A DNA stretch of 6,335 nucleotides from a bacterium (lineage in GTDB: Bacteria > Bacillota > Clostridia > Oscillospirales > Acutalibacteraceae), in NCBI GenBank assembly GCA_020625635.1, contig JAHLBL010000101.1:1-6335 (forward strand), written 5' to 3'. This document shows, one piece after another, positions 1 to 5,081 of this stretch (position 1 is its first letter; each line of letters starts with the position of its first letter). Made by a program: the position numbers and the translations under genes. The notes beneath the pieces were generated by a model, which had not been told where the DNA came from, ran no database searches, and saw only the letters and a program-made list of their open reading frames with translations.

Positions 1-671
1 AACTCGATAATCTTCTGGTTAGCCTCGTGACCTGCCATAATAGCGTTGTACATTGTTTCGTCGTCAACACAGTCAGCGCCTGCCTCGATCATAGCGATTC
101 TCTCGCTTGTGGAAGCAACTGTTGTGGACATCTTGGAAACAGCTCTCTGCTCGGCGTTGGGGTTGATGACGATTTCGCCGTCAACAAGACCTACGGAAAC
201 GCCGCTGATAGGACCGTTCCAGGGGATATCGGAAATAGAAATAGCGATTGAAGTACCGACCATAGCGGCAATCTCAGGTGAGCAATCGGGGTCAACAGCC
301 ATAACAGTGCAGACTACCGAACAGTCGTTGCGCATATCCTTGGGGAAAAGCGGACGGATAGGACGGTCGATTACACGGCTGGTGAGAATAGCCTTCTCGG
401 ACGGACGGCCCTCTCTCTTGAGGAAGGAGCCCGGGATTCTGCCCGCAGCGTACTGCTTCTCCTCGTAGTCAACAGAGAGCGGGAAGAAGTCGATACCGTC
501 ACGGGGCTTTGCGGAAGCAGTTACGGCAACGTGTACGACTGTCTCGCCGTAGCGGACGAGGCACGCGCCGTTTGCGAGCTGAGTCATCTTACCTGTCTCG
601 ATAACGAGAGGACGACCCGCGAATTCGGTTTCAAAAACCTTGTAGTTGGGGAATTCCATTTTTCTGTTCAT
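1..671 (-). CDS. pnp: Polyribonucleotide nucleotidyltransferase (PNPase), N-terminal part
   Basis: PNPase is a trimeric phosphorolytic 3'-to-5' exoribonuclease that degrades mRNA and belongs to the RNA-decay machinery. Only about the first 223 codons are present; the gene runs off the left edge, so the second RNase PH core, KH and S1 domains lie outside. The visible protein begins MNRKMEFPNYKVFETEFAGR and contains the family signatures GRIPGSFLKREGRPSE (about residues 78-93) and IDRPIRPLFP (about 101-110) of the first RNase PH-like domain. The ATG at 669-671 is chosen because GGAAAGGA ends 6 bases upstream; the in-frame ATG at 657-659 (Met5) is too far from that site. It lies downstream of rpsO in the same direction, the order found in many bacteria. 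The 5' leader is structured and probably regulatory. Confidence 0.97.
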   Translation of the reverse strand, partial: MNRKMEFPNYKVFETEFAGRPLVIETGKMTQLANGACLVRYGETVVHVAVTASAKPRDGIDFFPLSVDYEEKQYAAGRIPGSFLKREGRPSEKAILTSRVIDRPIRPLFPKDMRNDCSVVCTVMAVDPDCSPEIAAMVGTSIAISISDIPWNGPISGVSVGLVDGEIVINPNAEQRAVSKMSTTVASTSERIAMIEAGADCVDDETMYNAIMAGHEANQKIIE

Positions 672-723
672 AAAAAATCCTTTCCGAAGCGTATGCTTCA
701 CTTTAAATTTCACAGGATTTTTT
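672..723 (-). promoter_or_regulatory. pnp leader helix sequestering the ribosome binding site
   Basis: Directly before the pnp start codon there is a perfect 10-base inverted repeat: AGGATTTTTT in the transcript, next to the ATG (672-681), and AAAAAATCCT upstream (714-723). The enclosed segment holds a second hairpin, GAAGC-ATAC-GCTTC (686-699). The AGGA of the pnp ribosome binding site is inside the outer helix, so folding would hide it. In E. coli pnp is autoregulated through an RNase III-cut leader hairpin; a comparable control here is an inference. The outer helix is rich in A-U pairs, so its stability in the cell is uncertain. Confidence 0.6.
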
Positions 724-828
724 GCGCCACTTAAGCAATAAAACCAACGCAAAACGTGTTTTTGAGCTCGTTTTACCGCTAAAGCGAGAGCATAAAATCC
801 CGCGATTAGTATTAATGTTTTGTGCTGA

Positions 829-856
829 ATTATAGCAATATAGGGCAAACGCAAAA
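829..856 (-). promoter_or_regulatory. Candidate promoter for pnp in the rpsO-pnp gap
   Basis: A perfect TATAAT at 829-834 on the minus strand has a weak -35-like TTTTGC at 851-856 with 16 bp spacing. The -35 region overlaps the hairpin that follows rpsO. If used, transcription would begin near 822 and give pnp a leader of about 150 bases. The -35 match is poor, so pnp may also or only be read from the rpsO promoter. Confidence 0.4.
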
Positions 857-866
857 CGCTTGCCCT
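842..866 (-). terminator. Hairpin just after rpsO (attenuator or processing site)
   Basis: The transcript can form a 10-bp stem, AGGGCAAGCG with CGTTTGCCCT, around a 5-base loop TTTTG; one pair is a G-U wobble. It begins 10 bases after the rpsO stop codon. No U-tract follows (TATATTGC comes next), so it is not a strong intrinsic terminator. It more likely gives partial termination, RNA processing or protection of the rpsO 3' end. Confidence 0.5.
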
Positions 867-875
867 AAAATCATC

Positions 876-1139
876 TTACTTACGGATGCCGCATCTCTTG
901 ATGATTGAACGGTATCTCTCAACGTCAACCTTTGTGAGGTACTTGAGGAGAGAACGTCTCTGACCAACCATCTTAAGAAGTCCGCGACGGGAGTGATGGT
1001 CCTTCTTATGGATCTTAAGGTGCTCGGTTAAGTCGTTGATTCTCTTTGTAAGAAGAGCAATCTGAACCTCGGGAGAACCTGTATCTCCCTCGTGGGTAGC
1101 GTACTCAGCAATGATTTTTGCTTTTTCTTCGGATAACAT
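876..1139 (-). CDS. rpsO: 30S ribosomal protein S15
   Basis: S15 is a primary 16S rRNA-binding protein of the 30S platform. The 87-residue product is within the normal 87-89 residue length and shows the conserved core GDTGSPEVQIALLTKRIN (about residues 18-35), the HKKDHHSRRGLL segment (about 44-55) and the VGQRRSLLKYL helix (about 58-68), ending in the basic tail RCGIRK. The ATG is preceded by AAGGTGG (1147-1153) at 7 bases. The gene has its own strong promoter and a hairpin-rich leader, and is followed 204 bases later by pnp. S15 represses its own translation in several bacteria through unrelated leader RNAs, and this leader is a candidate for that. Confidence 0.98.
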   Translation of the reverse strand: MLSEEKAKIIAEYATHEGDTGSPEVQIALLTKRINDLTEHLKIHKKDHHSRRGLLKMVGQRRSLLKYLTKVDVERYRSIIKRCGIRK

Positions 1140-1172
1140 TATTATTCCACCTTTTTAATTTATTTGCCAGAA

Positions 1173-1229
1173 CACAGGTAAGGGCTGTGAAACTCCGCGT
1201 TGCGGCTTAATCCCAAATCCGTGTAACGG
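1173..1229 (-). promoter_or_regulatory. Structured rpsO leader: two tandem hairpins plus a third
   Basis: The leader of about 96 bases contains, in transcript order, hairpin A CCGT-TAC-ACGG (1219-1229), hairpin B CCGC-AAC-GCGG (1195-1205) and hairpin C CACAG-CCCTTAC-CTGTG (1173-1189). A and B are each preceded by TTAAG, so they form a direct repeat with a 24-base period. They differ by a U-A to C-G exchange in the stem, which keeps pairing. This suggests a functional RNA element, plausibly an S15-binding autoregulatory leader. I cannot match it to a known S15 leader class. Confidence 0.5.
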
Positions 1230-1242
1230 CTTAACAAGAGAT

Positions 1243-1271
1243 ATTATAACACAGCGGTTTCAAAAAGTAAA
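1243..1271 (-). promoter_or_regulatory. Strong rpsO promoter
   Basis: TTTACT (-35, 1266-1271) and a perfect TATAAT (-10, 1243-1248) are separated by exactly 17 bp on the minus strand. A TG one base upstream of the -10 gives an extended -10. The predicted start near 1235-1236 falls just before the tandem leader hairpins. The promoter begins 8 bases before the end of the previous gene, and no terminator separates them. Confidence 0.8.
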
Positions 1272-1278
1272 GAGTTTT

Positions 1279-2373
1279 TTAGCACTTGTTTTTCTTTGTC
1301 GTGTAAATTGTAAACGCTACAATCATTCCCGCGCCCGCCAGAAGTGAAACTGCTCCAAAGATAAGGCACGCAGTGAACATGGGCTGAAGAAGTCCAAAAC
1401 CGCTGACTGCTGTAAGAGCAAAAGAGGAAGTAAGCAGGTTAAAGCCTGATACAACGAAAGGAATTCCGAAATAAAGCAGTGTATGGCTGATACACTTTCT
1501 GTTAATCAAAGCGATGATTCCCGCGAAAATAAGGCACAGCACAATCATAACGACAAGCGCAATTGTAAAAATCGCCCTGAGATCGAAGTTGCCGGCAGGT
1601 AAACCTGTCTCTCTGTCAAAGCCGTCGGTGGTAAGATAGCTGAACCTGCCGCTGAACATATCGTAAATATCATCGAGGTCGGAGTCAGTTATAGTGTAGC
1701 CCGACTTTTCGTAAATCATATCGGAATGGCTTTCAAAAAGATTCACATAATCCTTTGCGGTTACTTTCTTCTCGGGATTTCCGCATAAATGCTCAATATA
1801 GTTGCCGAGGAGCTTTGAGGCATCTGTTTTGAAACCGTCATCGTTAATGATTCTGTCAAAATCATTGTACGAAATACCGTACTCGCCCCTCATTTCCGAC
1901 GGCAGATTTTCGTAAATCATACCGCCGAGAGTCTTTTGTCTGCCGTGGTCGGTAATTGTAATGCTCTCAAAATTTATGTACTTAGCGAGCGCCGCAACGG
2001 AATCACCGTTGAAGTTGGTGACAAAAGCTCCGAAGAACACCGAGGAAATATAAAAAGCGAAGAAAAACACCGCCATAATTACGGACGCGACAATCTTTCC
2101 CGCGCCCGATTTTTTAACGGGCTGAGTCATATACGCGGGAGGCTGATTATAATTCACACCGCCCGCGGGCTGTCCGTTATAAACGGGCTGCTGAGGATTA
2201 TAATACGGATTCACAGGCGCAGGGTTAAAGCCCTGTGGCTGCTGAGGCGCATATCCTGTACTCTGCGTCGCCTGATTATTCTGAGAAGCAGGCTGTTCGG
2301 GGAATCTGAAACCGCACTTGTTGCAGAAACGTACTCCCTCATTCTGTTCACTGCCGCATTGCGGACAAAACAT
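1279..2373 (-). CDS. Zinc-ribbon membrane protein of unknown function
   Basis: The 364-residue product starts with a short zinc ribbon, MFCPQCG ... FCNKCG, with Cys 3, 6, 17 and 20 as the likely zinc ligands. A Gln/Pro/Asn/Tyr-rich disordered linker follows (about 27-85). One hydrophobic segment (about 93-118) leads to a polar region of about 145 residues, probably extracytoplasmic, rich in Asp and Tyr. Three more membrane segments follow at about 267-290, 298-322 and 330-357. This layout is common in Firmicutes membrane proteins of unknown role; the family gives no catalytic function. The ATG has AAAGGA (2382-2387) 8 bases upstream. It is the last gene of the antiporter operon, 42 bases after the Nif11-like gene. 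No terminator is seen after it, so transcripts may run into rpsO. Confidence 0.85.
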   Translation of the reverse strand: MFCPQCGSEQNEGVRFCNKCGFRFPEQPASQNNQATQSTGYAPQQPQGFNPAPVNPYYNPQQPVYNGQPAGGVNYNQPPAYMTQPVKKSGAGKIVASVIMAVFFFAFYISSVFFGAFVTNFNGDSVAALAKYINFESITITDHGRQKTLGGMIYENLPSEMRGEYGISYNDFDRIINDDGFKTDASKLLGNYIEHLCGNPEKKVTAKDYVNLFESHSDMIYEKSGYTITDSDLDDIYDMFSGRFSYLTTDGFDRETGLPAGNFDLRAIFTIALVVMIVLCLIFAGIIALINRKCISHTLLYFGIPFVVSGFNLLTSSFALTAVSGFGLLQPMFTACLIFGAVSLLAGAGMIVAFTIYTTKKNKC

Positions 2374-2415
2374 AATATCAATCCTTTCATTTTCGGCAAT
2401 ACCGATTATTTCATA

Positions 2416-2691
2416 TCATCCGAGTATTTCGTCAAGTATATTTTCAAAGGCGTCATCCCAGCCGTCAATCGCGAAACTGCCGCCGCCGTTTGTGGCTCTG
2501 AGTTTAGAATCGTTCATATCCTGACCGTATGAGAAAAGCTCCCCGAGATAAATCTCGTAGCCGTTCTCTCTGCACACATCACAGAACGATTTCATAGGGT
2601 CGCTGTGATTCTTTGCTTCGGCAATCGCCTGCCTCAGCGTTTCATTATTATGAGCGTCCTCAATAAGACGCCTGAGTTCTCTCTCAAACAT
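2416..2691 (-). CDS. Nif11-leader-like small protein with a GGG motif
   Basis: This 91-residue protein resembles Nif11-type leader peptides, found on many RiPP natural-product precursors. It has an N-terminal helix (ELRRLIEDA), the NNETLRQAIAEAK segment, then ENGYEIYLGEL (about 42-52), and an SKLRATNGGG end to the leader (about 62-71). The GGG at 69-71 would be the usual double-glycine cleavage site. The 20-residue tail after it is acidic, has Trp78, and contains no Cys or Thr, so a lanthipeptide-type core is unlikely. Cys37 and Cys40 form a CxxC inside the leader part. The ATG directly follows the antiporter TAA, and AAAGG lies within the antiporter 3' end, so translation is probably coupled. 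No modification enzyme or peptidase-type exporter is in the window. The family call is from memory of the pattern; it may be a non-RiPP relative. Confidence 0.7.
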   Translation of the reverse strand: MFERELRRLIEDAHNNETLRQAIAEAKNHSDPMKSFCDVCRENGYEIYLGELFSYGQDMNDSKLRATNGGGSFAIDGWDDAFENILDEILG

Positions 2692-4038
2692 TTACTTTAC
2701 CTTTGTTTTAATAATCACAATATCCTCGTCGGTCTTGTGTTCCTCGTAGAGCTCCTCGTACTTCATCGCCTTTTGCTGGCTCTCGCGGTCCTCGCGTTTT
2801 CTCACCTTGTTATCGGGCCAGATCGTGTACAGAATCTTCAGCACAATCGGCGTGAGCAGCGAGGAAGCGATAATAAGAGGCACAACGGCAAAATTGATGC
2901 TCTTGTCAATTATACCCGAGGTCACACCCTTATCGGTAACAATCAGCGCGACCTCTCCCCTCGTCATCATACCTACGCCGACCTTGAGCGAGTCGGATTT
3001 GCTGTAACGGCAGGCTTTCGCCATAAGTCCGCAGCCAACAATCTTCGCTATCATTCCGACAATCGTGAACACTGCCGCAAACGCGATAATCGAGGTGTTC
3101 ATTCCGCTGAGATTGGATTTAAGACCTACGCTCGCGAAAAATACGGGACCGAAGAACATATACAGGCAAACGTCGATTTTTTCCTCAATATATGCCGCGC
3201 TCTTCAGCTGACAGAGGATTACTCCCGCGGCGTAAGCGCCTGTGATTTCGGCGATACCGAAATACGTCTCGGCAATATACGCGAGGAAGAAGCACAGAGC
3301 CATCGCGAAAATAGGAATCGTACGGGTGTGCGGACGGCGTTTTTCGAGCCATCTGAAGGAATAAAACAGCACGAATCCCGCTCCGACAGCAAGCGCAAAG
3401 AACGCAAGTACCTTGAGGCAGATTATGCCGATATTGTCTCCGCCCGCGGTCTCTCCGCTCTCCGAGGCTGAGATCACGATCGTGAGAATGATGATGCCTA
3501 TGATGTCGTCGATAATAGCCGCGCTGAGGATCGTGTTTCCGACCTTTGAGCGCAGATAGCCGAGCTCCTTAAGCGCCTGAACCGTGATACTCACCGAGGT
3601 TGCGGCAAGAATCGTACCGATTACGAGCGCCTCGTGGAACTGCTGACCGTTATCAAGACCGAACAGGTAATAAATACCGAAGCCCGCTCCGAGCGGAACG
3701 AACACGCCCGACATAGCTACGGCAAAGGCAACCCAGCCGACCTTGAGTAGCTCCTTGAGATTGGTGCCAAGTCCCGCGGAAAACATCAGCATAATAACGC
3801 CGATTTCGGCTATACTTCGGATAGAAAGTCCGTACTCGGGGTTGCTGATATCGACAACTCCGAACACACACGGTCCGAGGATAAGTCCAGCCAGGATCTG
3901 ACCGACAACCTGCGGCATCTGAAGCTTTCTCGCGACAAGTCCGAGAAACTTAGCGACACAGAAAACAAGTCCGAGCGGCAGAAGAATTCTGAACAGCTCG
4001 ACTTTACTTATATAGCTTGAAAAAGCTGATGGATCCAT
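2692..4038 (-). CDS. CPA2-family cation/proton antiporter
   Basis: This is an integral membrane exchanger swapping cations (Na+ or K+) for protons. The 448-residue protein is almost wholly hydrophobic, with about 12-13 membrane segments. Family marks include GQILAGLILGP near residue 50 (TM2), ATSVSITVQALKELG (about 145-159), and AAIIDDIIGI with the adjacent Asp177-Asp178 pair seen in electrogenic NapA-like exchangers. PVFFASVGL and the MTRGEVALI motif lie in the C-terminal half. It lacks the C-terminal RCK/TrkA-N domain of Kef channels and ends in a charged tail of about 40 residues. The start is placed at ATG 4036-4038, because GGGAG lies 8 bases upstream; a longer reading from TTG at 4051-4053 would begin inside that site. 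It is the first gene of an operon with the Nif11-like and zinc-ribbon genes. Ion specificity cannot be read from sequence. Confidence 0.92.
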   Translation of the reverse strand: MDPSAFSSYISKVELFRILLPLGLVFCVAKFLGLVARKLQMPQVVGQILAGLILGPCVFGVVDISNPEYGLSIRSIAEIGVIMLMFSAGLGTNLKELLKVGWVAFAVAMSGVFVPLGAGFGIYYLFGLDNGQQFHEALVIGTILAATSVSITVQALKELGYLRSKVGNTILSAAIIDDIIGIIILTIVISASESGETAGGDNIGIICLKVLAFFALAVGAGFVLFYSFRWLEKRRPHTRTIPIFAMALCFFLAYIAETYFGIAEITGAYAAGVILCQLKSAAYIEEKIDVCLYMFFGPVFFASVGLKSNLSGMNTSIIAFAAVFTIVGMIAKIVGCGLMAKACRYSKSDSLKVGVGMMTRGEVALIVTDKGVTSGIIDKSINFAVVPLIIASSLLTPIVLKILYTIWPDNKVRKREDRESQQKAMKYEELYEEHKTDEDIVIIKTKVK

Positions 4039-4067
4039 TTTTTTCACTCCCAATGGAATAAATACAG

Positions 4068-4097
4068 TCCGAAAAACTCTTTAAACCTTTTTTCGGA
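4068..4097 (-). promoter_or_regulatory. Hairpin in the antiporter leader
   Basis: The transcript leader, about 88 bases long, can form a perfect 9-bp stem, TCCGAAAAA with TTTTTCGGA, around a 12-base loop. It ends about 30 bases before the start codon and about 18 bases before the ribosome binding site. No U-tract directly follows, so it is not a clear terminator. It could affect mRNA stability or be part of a larger element. I do not recognise a riboswitch class. Confidence 0.4.
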
Positions 4098-4116
4098 AAT
4101 CAGTATAAATACCAAT

Positions 4117-4131
4117 AAAATTACCGCATAA
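4117..4131. repeat. TACCGCATAA box, copy at the antiporter start site
   Basis: AAAATTACCGCATAA on the plus strand overlaps the predicted transcription start of the antiporter operon. The word TACCGCATAA recurs at 4709-4718, upstream of the XRE promoter, with AAAA just before it. I saw no third copy in the window. A site here would suit a repressor; the link to the XRE protein is an inference. Confidence 0.4.
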
Positions 4132-4132
4132 T

Positions 4133-4160
4133 ATTATATCACAGTTTTTCATTTTTTCAA
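4133..4160 (-). promoter_or_regulatory. Antiporter operon promoter
   Basis: TTGAAA (-35, 4155-4160) and a perfect TATAAT (-10, 4133-4138) lie on the minus strand with 16 bp between them. A TG one base before the -10 makes an extended -10. Predicted transcription starts near 4126, inside a TACCGCATAA box that also occurs upstream of the XRE gene. The promoter sits 15 bp after the XRE terminator palindromes. Confidence 0.75.
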
Positions 4161-4174
4161 TCATAAAAATAGAA

Positions 4175-4203
4175 AAAGTCGACTTTACACGAAAGTCGAC
4201 TTT
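4175..4203 (-). terminator. XRE gene terminator made of two identical palindromes
   Basis: AAAGTCGACTTT, itself a perfect 12-bp palindrome, occurs twice (4175-4186 and 4192-4203) around CGTGT. In the minus-strand transcript the two copies pair into a 12-bp stem 13 bases after the XRE stop codon. A U-rich run with two U stretches (TTTTTCTATTTTT, about 4165-4177) follows. This is a good intrinsic terminator for the regulator gene. Because each copy is a palindrome, protein binding is also possible. Confidence 0.8.
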
Positions 4204-4216
4204 AAAAGTGCTTTTA

Positions 4217-4588
4217 TTAATTCCCGCTGACAATCTTAGTTATCTGCTTGCCGATAAATTCTTTCTCCTCGGAATTCATACTTCTATAGGCAAGTATAAT
4301 CTGTTCCTCTCTTGCTGTCAGTTCTGAGACTGCATGTGTGCTGTCGCCGTCTTCGGCGGCTACGAGCCTTCCGCTTTTATCGTCCGCGTAACCCAGCAGA
4401 GTGTTGTAGTCGGTGTTGAGAATATTACAGATTTTTCTGAGTTTCTCTTGTCCGGGTTCAGATTTTCCTGTTTCATAATAGGTGTATGTAGATCGTGAGA
4501 TGTTAAGCATATCAGCCATTTCCTGCTGAGAATAGTTTGAATTATTCTTTCGGAGATCCCTAAGGTGTTTTCCAAACGTTTTAGACAT
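4217..4588 (-). CDS. XRE-family transcriptional regulator
   Basis: This is a 123-residue DNA-binding protein of the Cro/C1 type. The helix-turn-helix covers about residues 5-60: GKHLRDLRKNN, then SQQEMADMLNI (helix 2), SRSTYTYYETGKSEP (recognition helix and following turn) and LRKICNILNTDYNTLLGY. A polar linker leads to a C-terminal helical segment, LTAREEQIILAYRSMNSEEKEF (split here across about 90-111), often seen in Clostridia regulators and probably for dimerisation. The start is ATG 4586-4588, with AAGGGTGG ending 8 bases upstream; a GTG 12 bases earlier would overlap this site. It has its own consensus promoter and terminator and lies upstream of the antiporter operon in the same direction. 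Self-regulation and control of the antiporter are plausible but inferred. Confidence 0.92.
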   Translation of the reverse strand: MSKTFGKHLRDLRKNNSNYSQQEMADMLNISRSTYTYYETGKSEPGQEKLRKICNILNTDYNTLLGYADDKSGRLVAAEDGDSTHAVSELTAREEQIILAYRSMNSEEKEFIGKQITKIVSGN

Positions 4589-4654
4589 AACATTTTCCAC
4601 CCTTCTGAAGTACTTAGAAAAGCTCGGAAACGCCCCTGCCTTTCTTCAAGTATT

Positions 4655-4683
4655 AATATAAAATAAATTAAAAGTTATGTCAA
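4655..4683 (-). promoter_or_regulatory. XRE gene promoter
   Basis: A perfect TTGACA (4678-4683) and TATATT (4655-4660) are separated by 17 bp on the minus strand. Predicted start is near 4648, giving a leader of about 60 bases. A near-palindrome TTGTGACAA (4698-4706) and a TACCGCATAA box (4709-4718) lie upstream. Confidence 0.8.
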
Positions 4684-4704
4684 TACCAGTTCATAAATTG
4701 TCAC

Positions 4705-4718
4705 AAAATACCGCATAA
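4705..4718. repeat. TACCGCATAA box, copy upstream of the XRE promoter
   Basis: AAAATACCGCATAA lies in the same orientation as the copy at 4117-4131 and about 21 bp upstream of the XRE -35 element. It partly overlaps the near-palindrome TTGTCACAA at 4698-4706. It is between the divergent XRE and tRNA promoters and could serve either. Confidence 0.4.
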
Positions 4719-4754
4719 AAATTGAACAAATTCCATTTTTTGAAAAATTGACTA

Positions 4755-4783
4755 TTGCAAAATTCAGAATTATGAGTTATAAT
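4755..4783 (+). promoter_or_regulatory. tRNA-Thr promoter
   Basis: TTGCAA (4755-4760) and a perfect TATAAT (4778-4783) are 17 bp apart on the plus strand. The predicted start near 4790 is about 28 bases before the tRNA 5' end. A TTGACT at 4748-4753 is 24 bp from the -10, too far to be its partner. Confidence 0.75.
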
Positions 4784-4817
4784 GTGTTGTGTTGTAAAAA
4801 AACTCCACGGAATAAGC

Positions 4818-4893
4818 GCTGGTGTAGCTCAGTCGGTAGAGCATCTCACTCGTAATGAGAAGGTCACGTGTTCAAGTCACGCCACCAGCTCCA
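4818..4893 (+). tRNA. tRNA-Thr (anticodon CGT)
   Basis: The 76-base gene folds as a standard cloverleaf. The acceptor stem GCTGGTG pairs fully with CACCAGC, the D arm is GCTC...GAGC, and the anticodon stem is TCTCA/TGAGA. The anticodon loop CTCGTAA places CGT at 4851-4853, reading codon ACG (Thr). The T loop is TTCAAGT on a stem with one mismatch at its base. The 3' CCA is encoded (4891-4893). It has its own promoter and terminator and appears to be a single-tRNA unit. Confidence 0.96.
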
Positions 4894-4894
4894 A

Positions 4895-4942
4895 ATAAAA
4901 CAGCTCGGTTTTTTATTTGAATCGGGCTGTTTTATCCTTTTT
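4895..4942 (+). terminator. Terminator after tRNA-Thr
   Basis: A perfect 10-bp inverted repeat, ATAAAACAGC (4895-4904) and GCTGTTTTAT (4926-4935), is followed by CC and TTTTT (4938-4942). The loop is 21 bases long and itself contains a T-run. An alternative, smaller hairpin AAATAAAA/TTTTATTT (4893-4900 with 4911-4918) could compete. Confidence 0.75.
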
Positions 4943-5022
4943 AGAACTATTTTTCAAGGTTATGCATAGCATATCAAAAATTTTTATAAATATACTTTAT
5001 GCCATTATTTACCAATCAGTAT

Positions 5023-5051
5023 TTGACACTGTTATTATTATGTGTTATATT
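5023..5051 (+). promoter_or_regulatory. Promoter of the Cys-rich redox-type gene
   Basis: A perfect TTGACA (5023-5028) and TATATT (5046-5051) are separated by 17 bp, with TG at 5043-5044 forming an extended -10. Predicted start is near 5058, so the leader is only about 24 bases. The stretch between the tRNA terminator and this promoter (4943-5022) is AT-rich, and I see nothing else in it. Confidence 0.82.
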
Positions 5052-5081
5052 CTTCTTAATCAAAAAATCGGAGGTTGTTTT

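Noticed and set aside
46..468. 140-codon open frame on the plus strand
   Set aside because: It is antisense to pnp, whose translation matches PNPase throughout.
778..792. Tiny ATG-CTC-TCG-CTT-TAG reading frame in the pnp leader
   Set aside because: It is four codons long with no ribosome binding site and is most likely chance.
747..858. Direct repeat AACGCAAAACG in the rpsO-pnp gap (747-757 and 848-858)
   Set aside because: It is only 11 bases, of low complexity, and one copy is explained by the hairpin after rpsO; not enough to call a functional repeat.
1936..2532. 198-codon open frame on the plus strand
   Set aside because: It spans the opposite strand of two real genes and their intergenic gap, and its Arg/Ile-rich product looks like an antisense artefact.
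2605..3471. 288-codon open frame on the plus strand
   Set aside because: It lies opposite the antiporter, which has clear family motifs; it has no good ribosome binding site and its product has no recognisable pattern.
4039..4053. Upstream TTG start for the antiporter
   Set aside because: The TTG overlaps the GGGAG that serves the ATG at 4036-4038, and nothing resembling a ribosome binding site precedes it.
4748..4753. TTGACT as the -35 of the tRNA promoter
   Set aside because: It is 24 bp from the TATAAT; TTGCAA at 4755-4760 has the correct 17-bp spacing.
4917..5081. 55-residue N-terminal extension of the Cys-rich protein
   Set aside because: It would run through the tRNA terminator and a consensus promoter; the GGAGG and the family length support the ATG at 5082.
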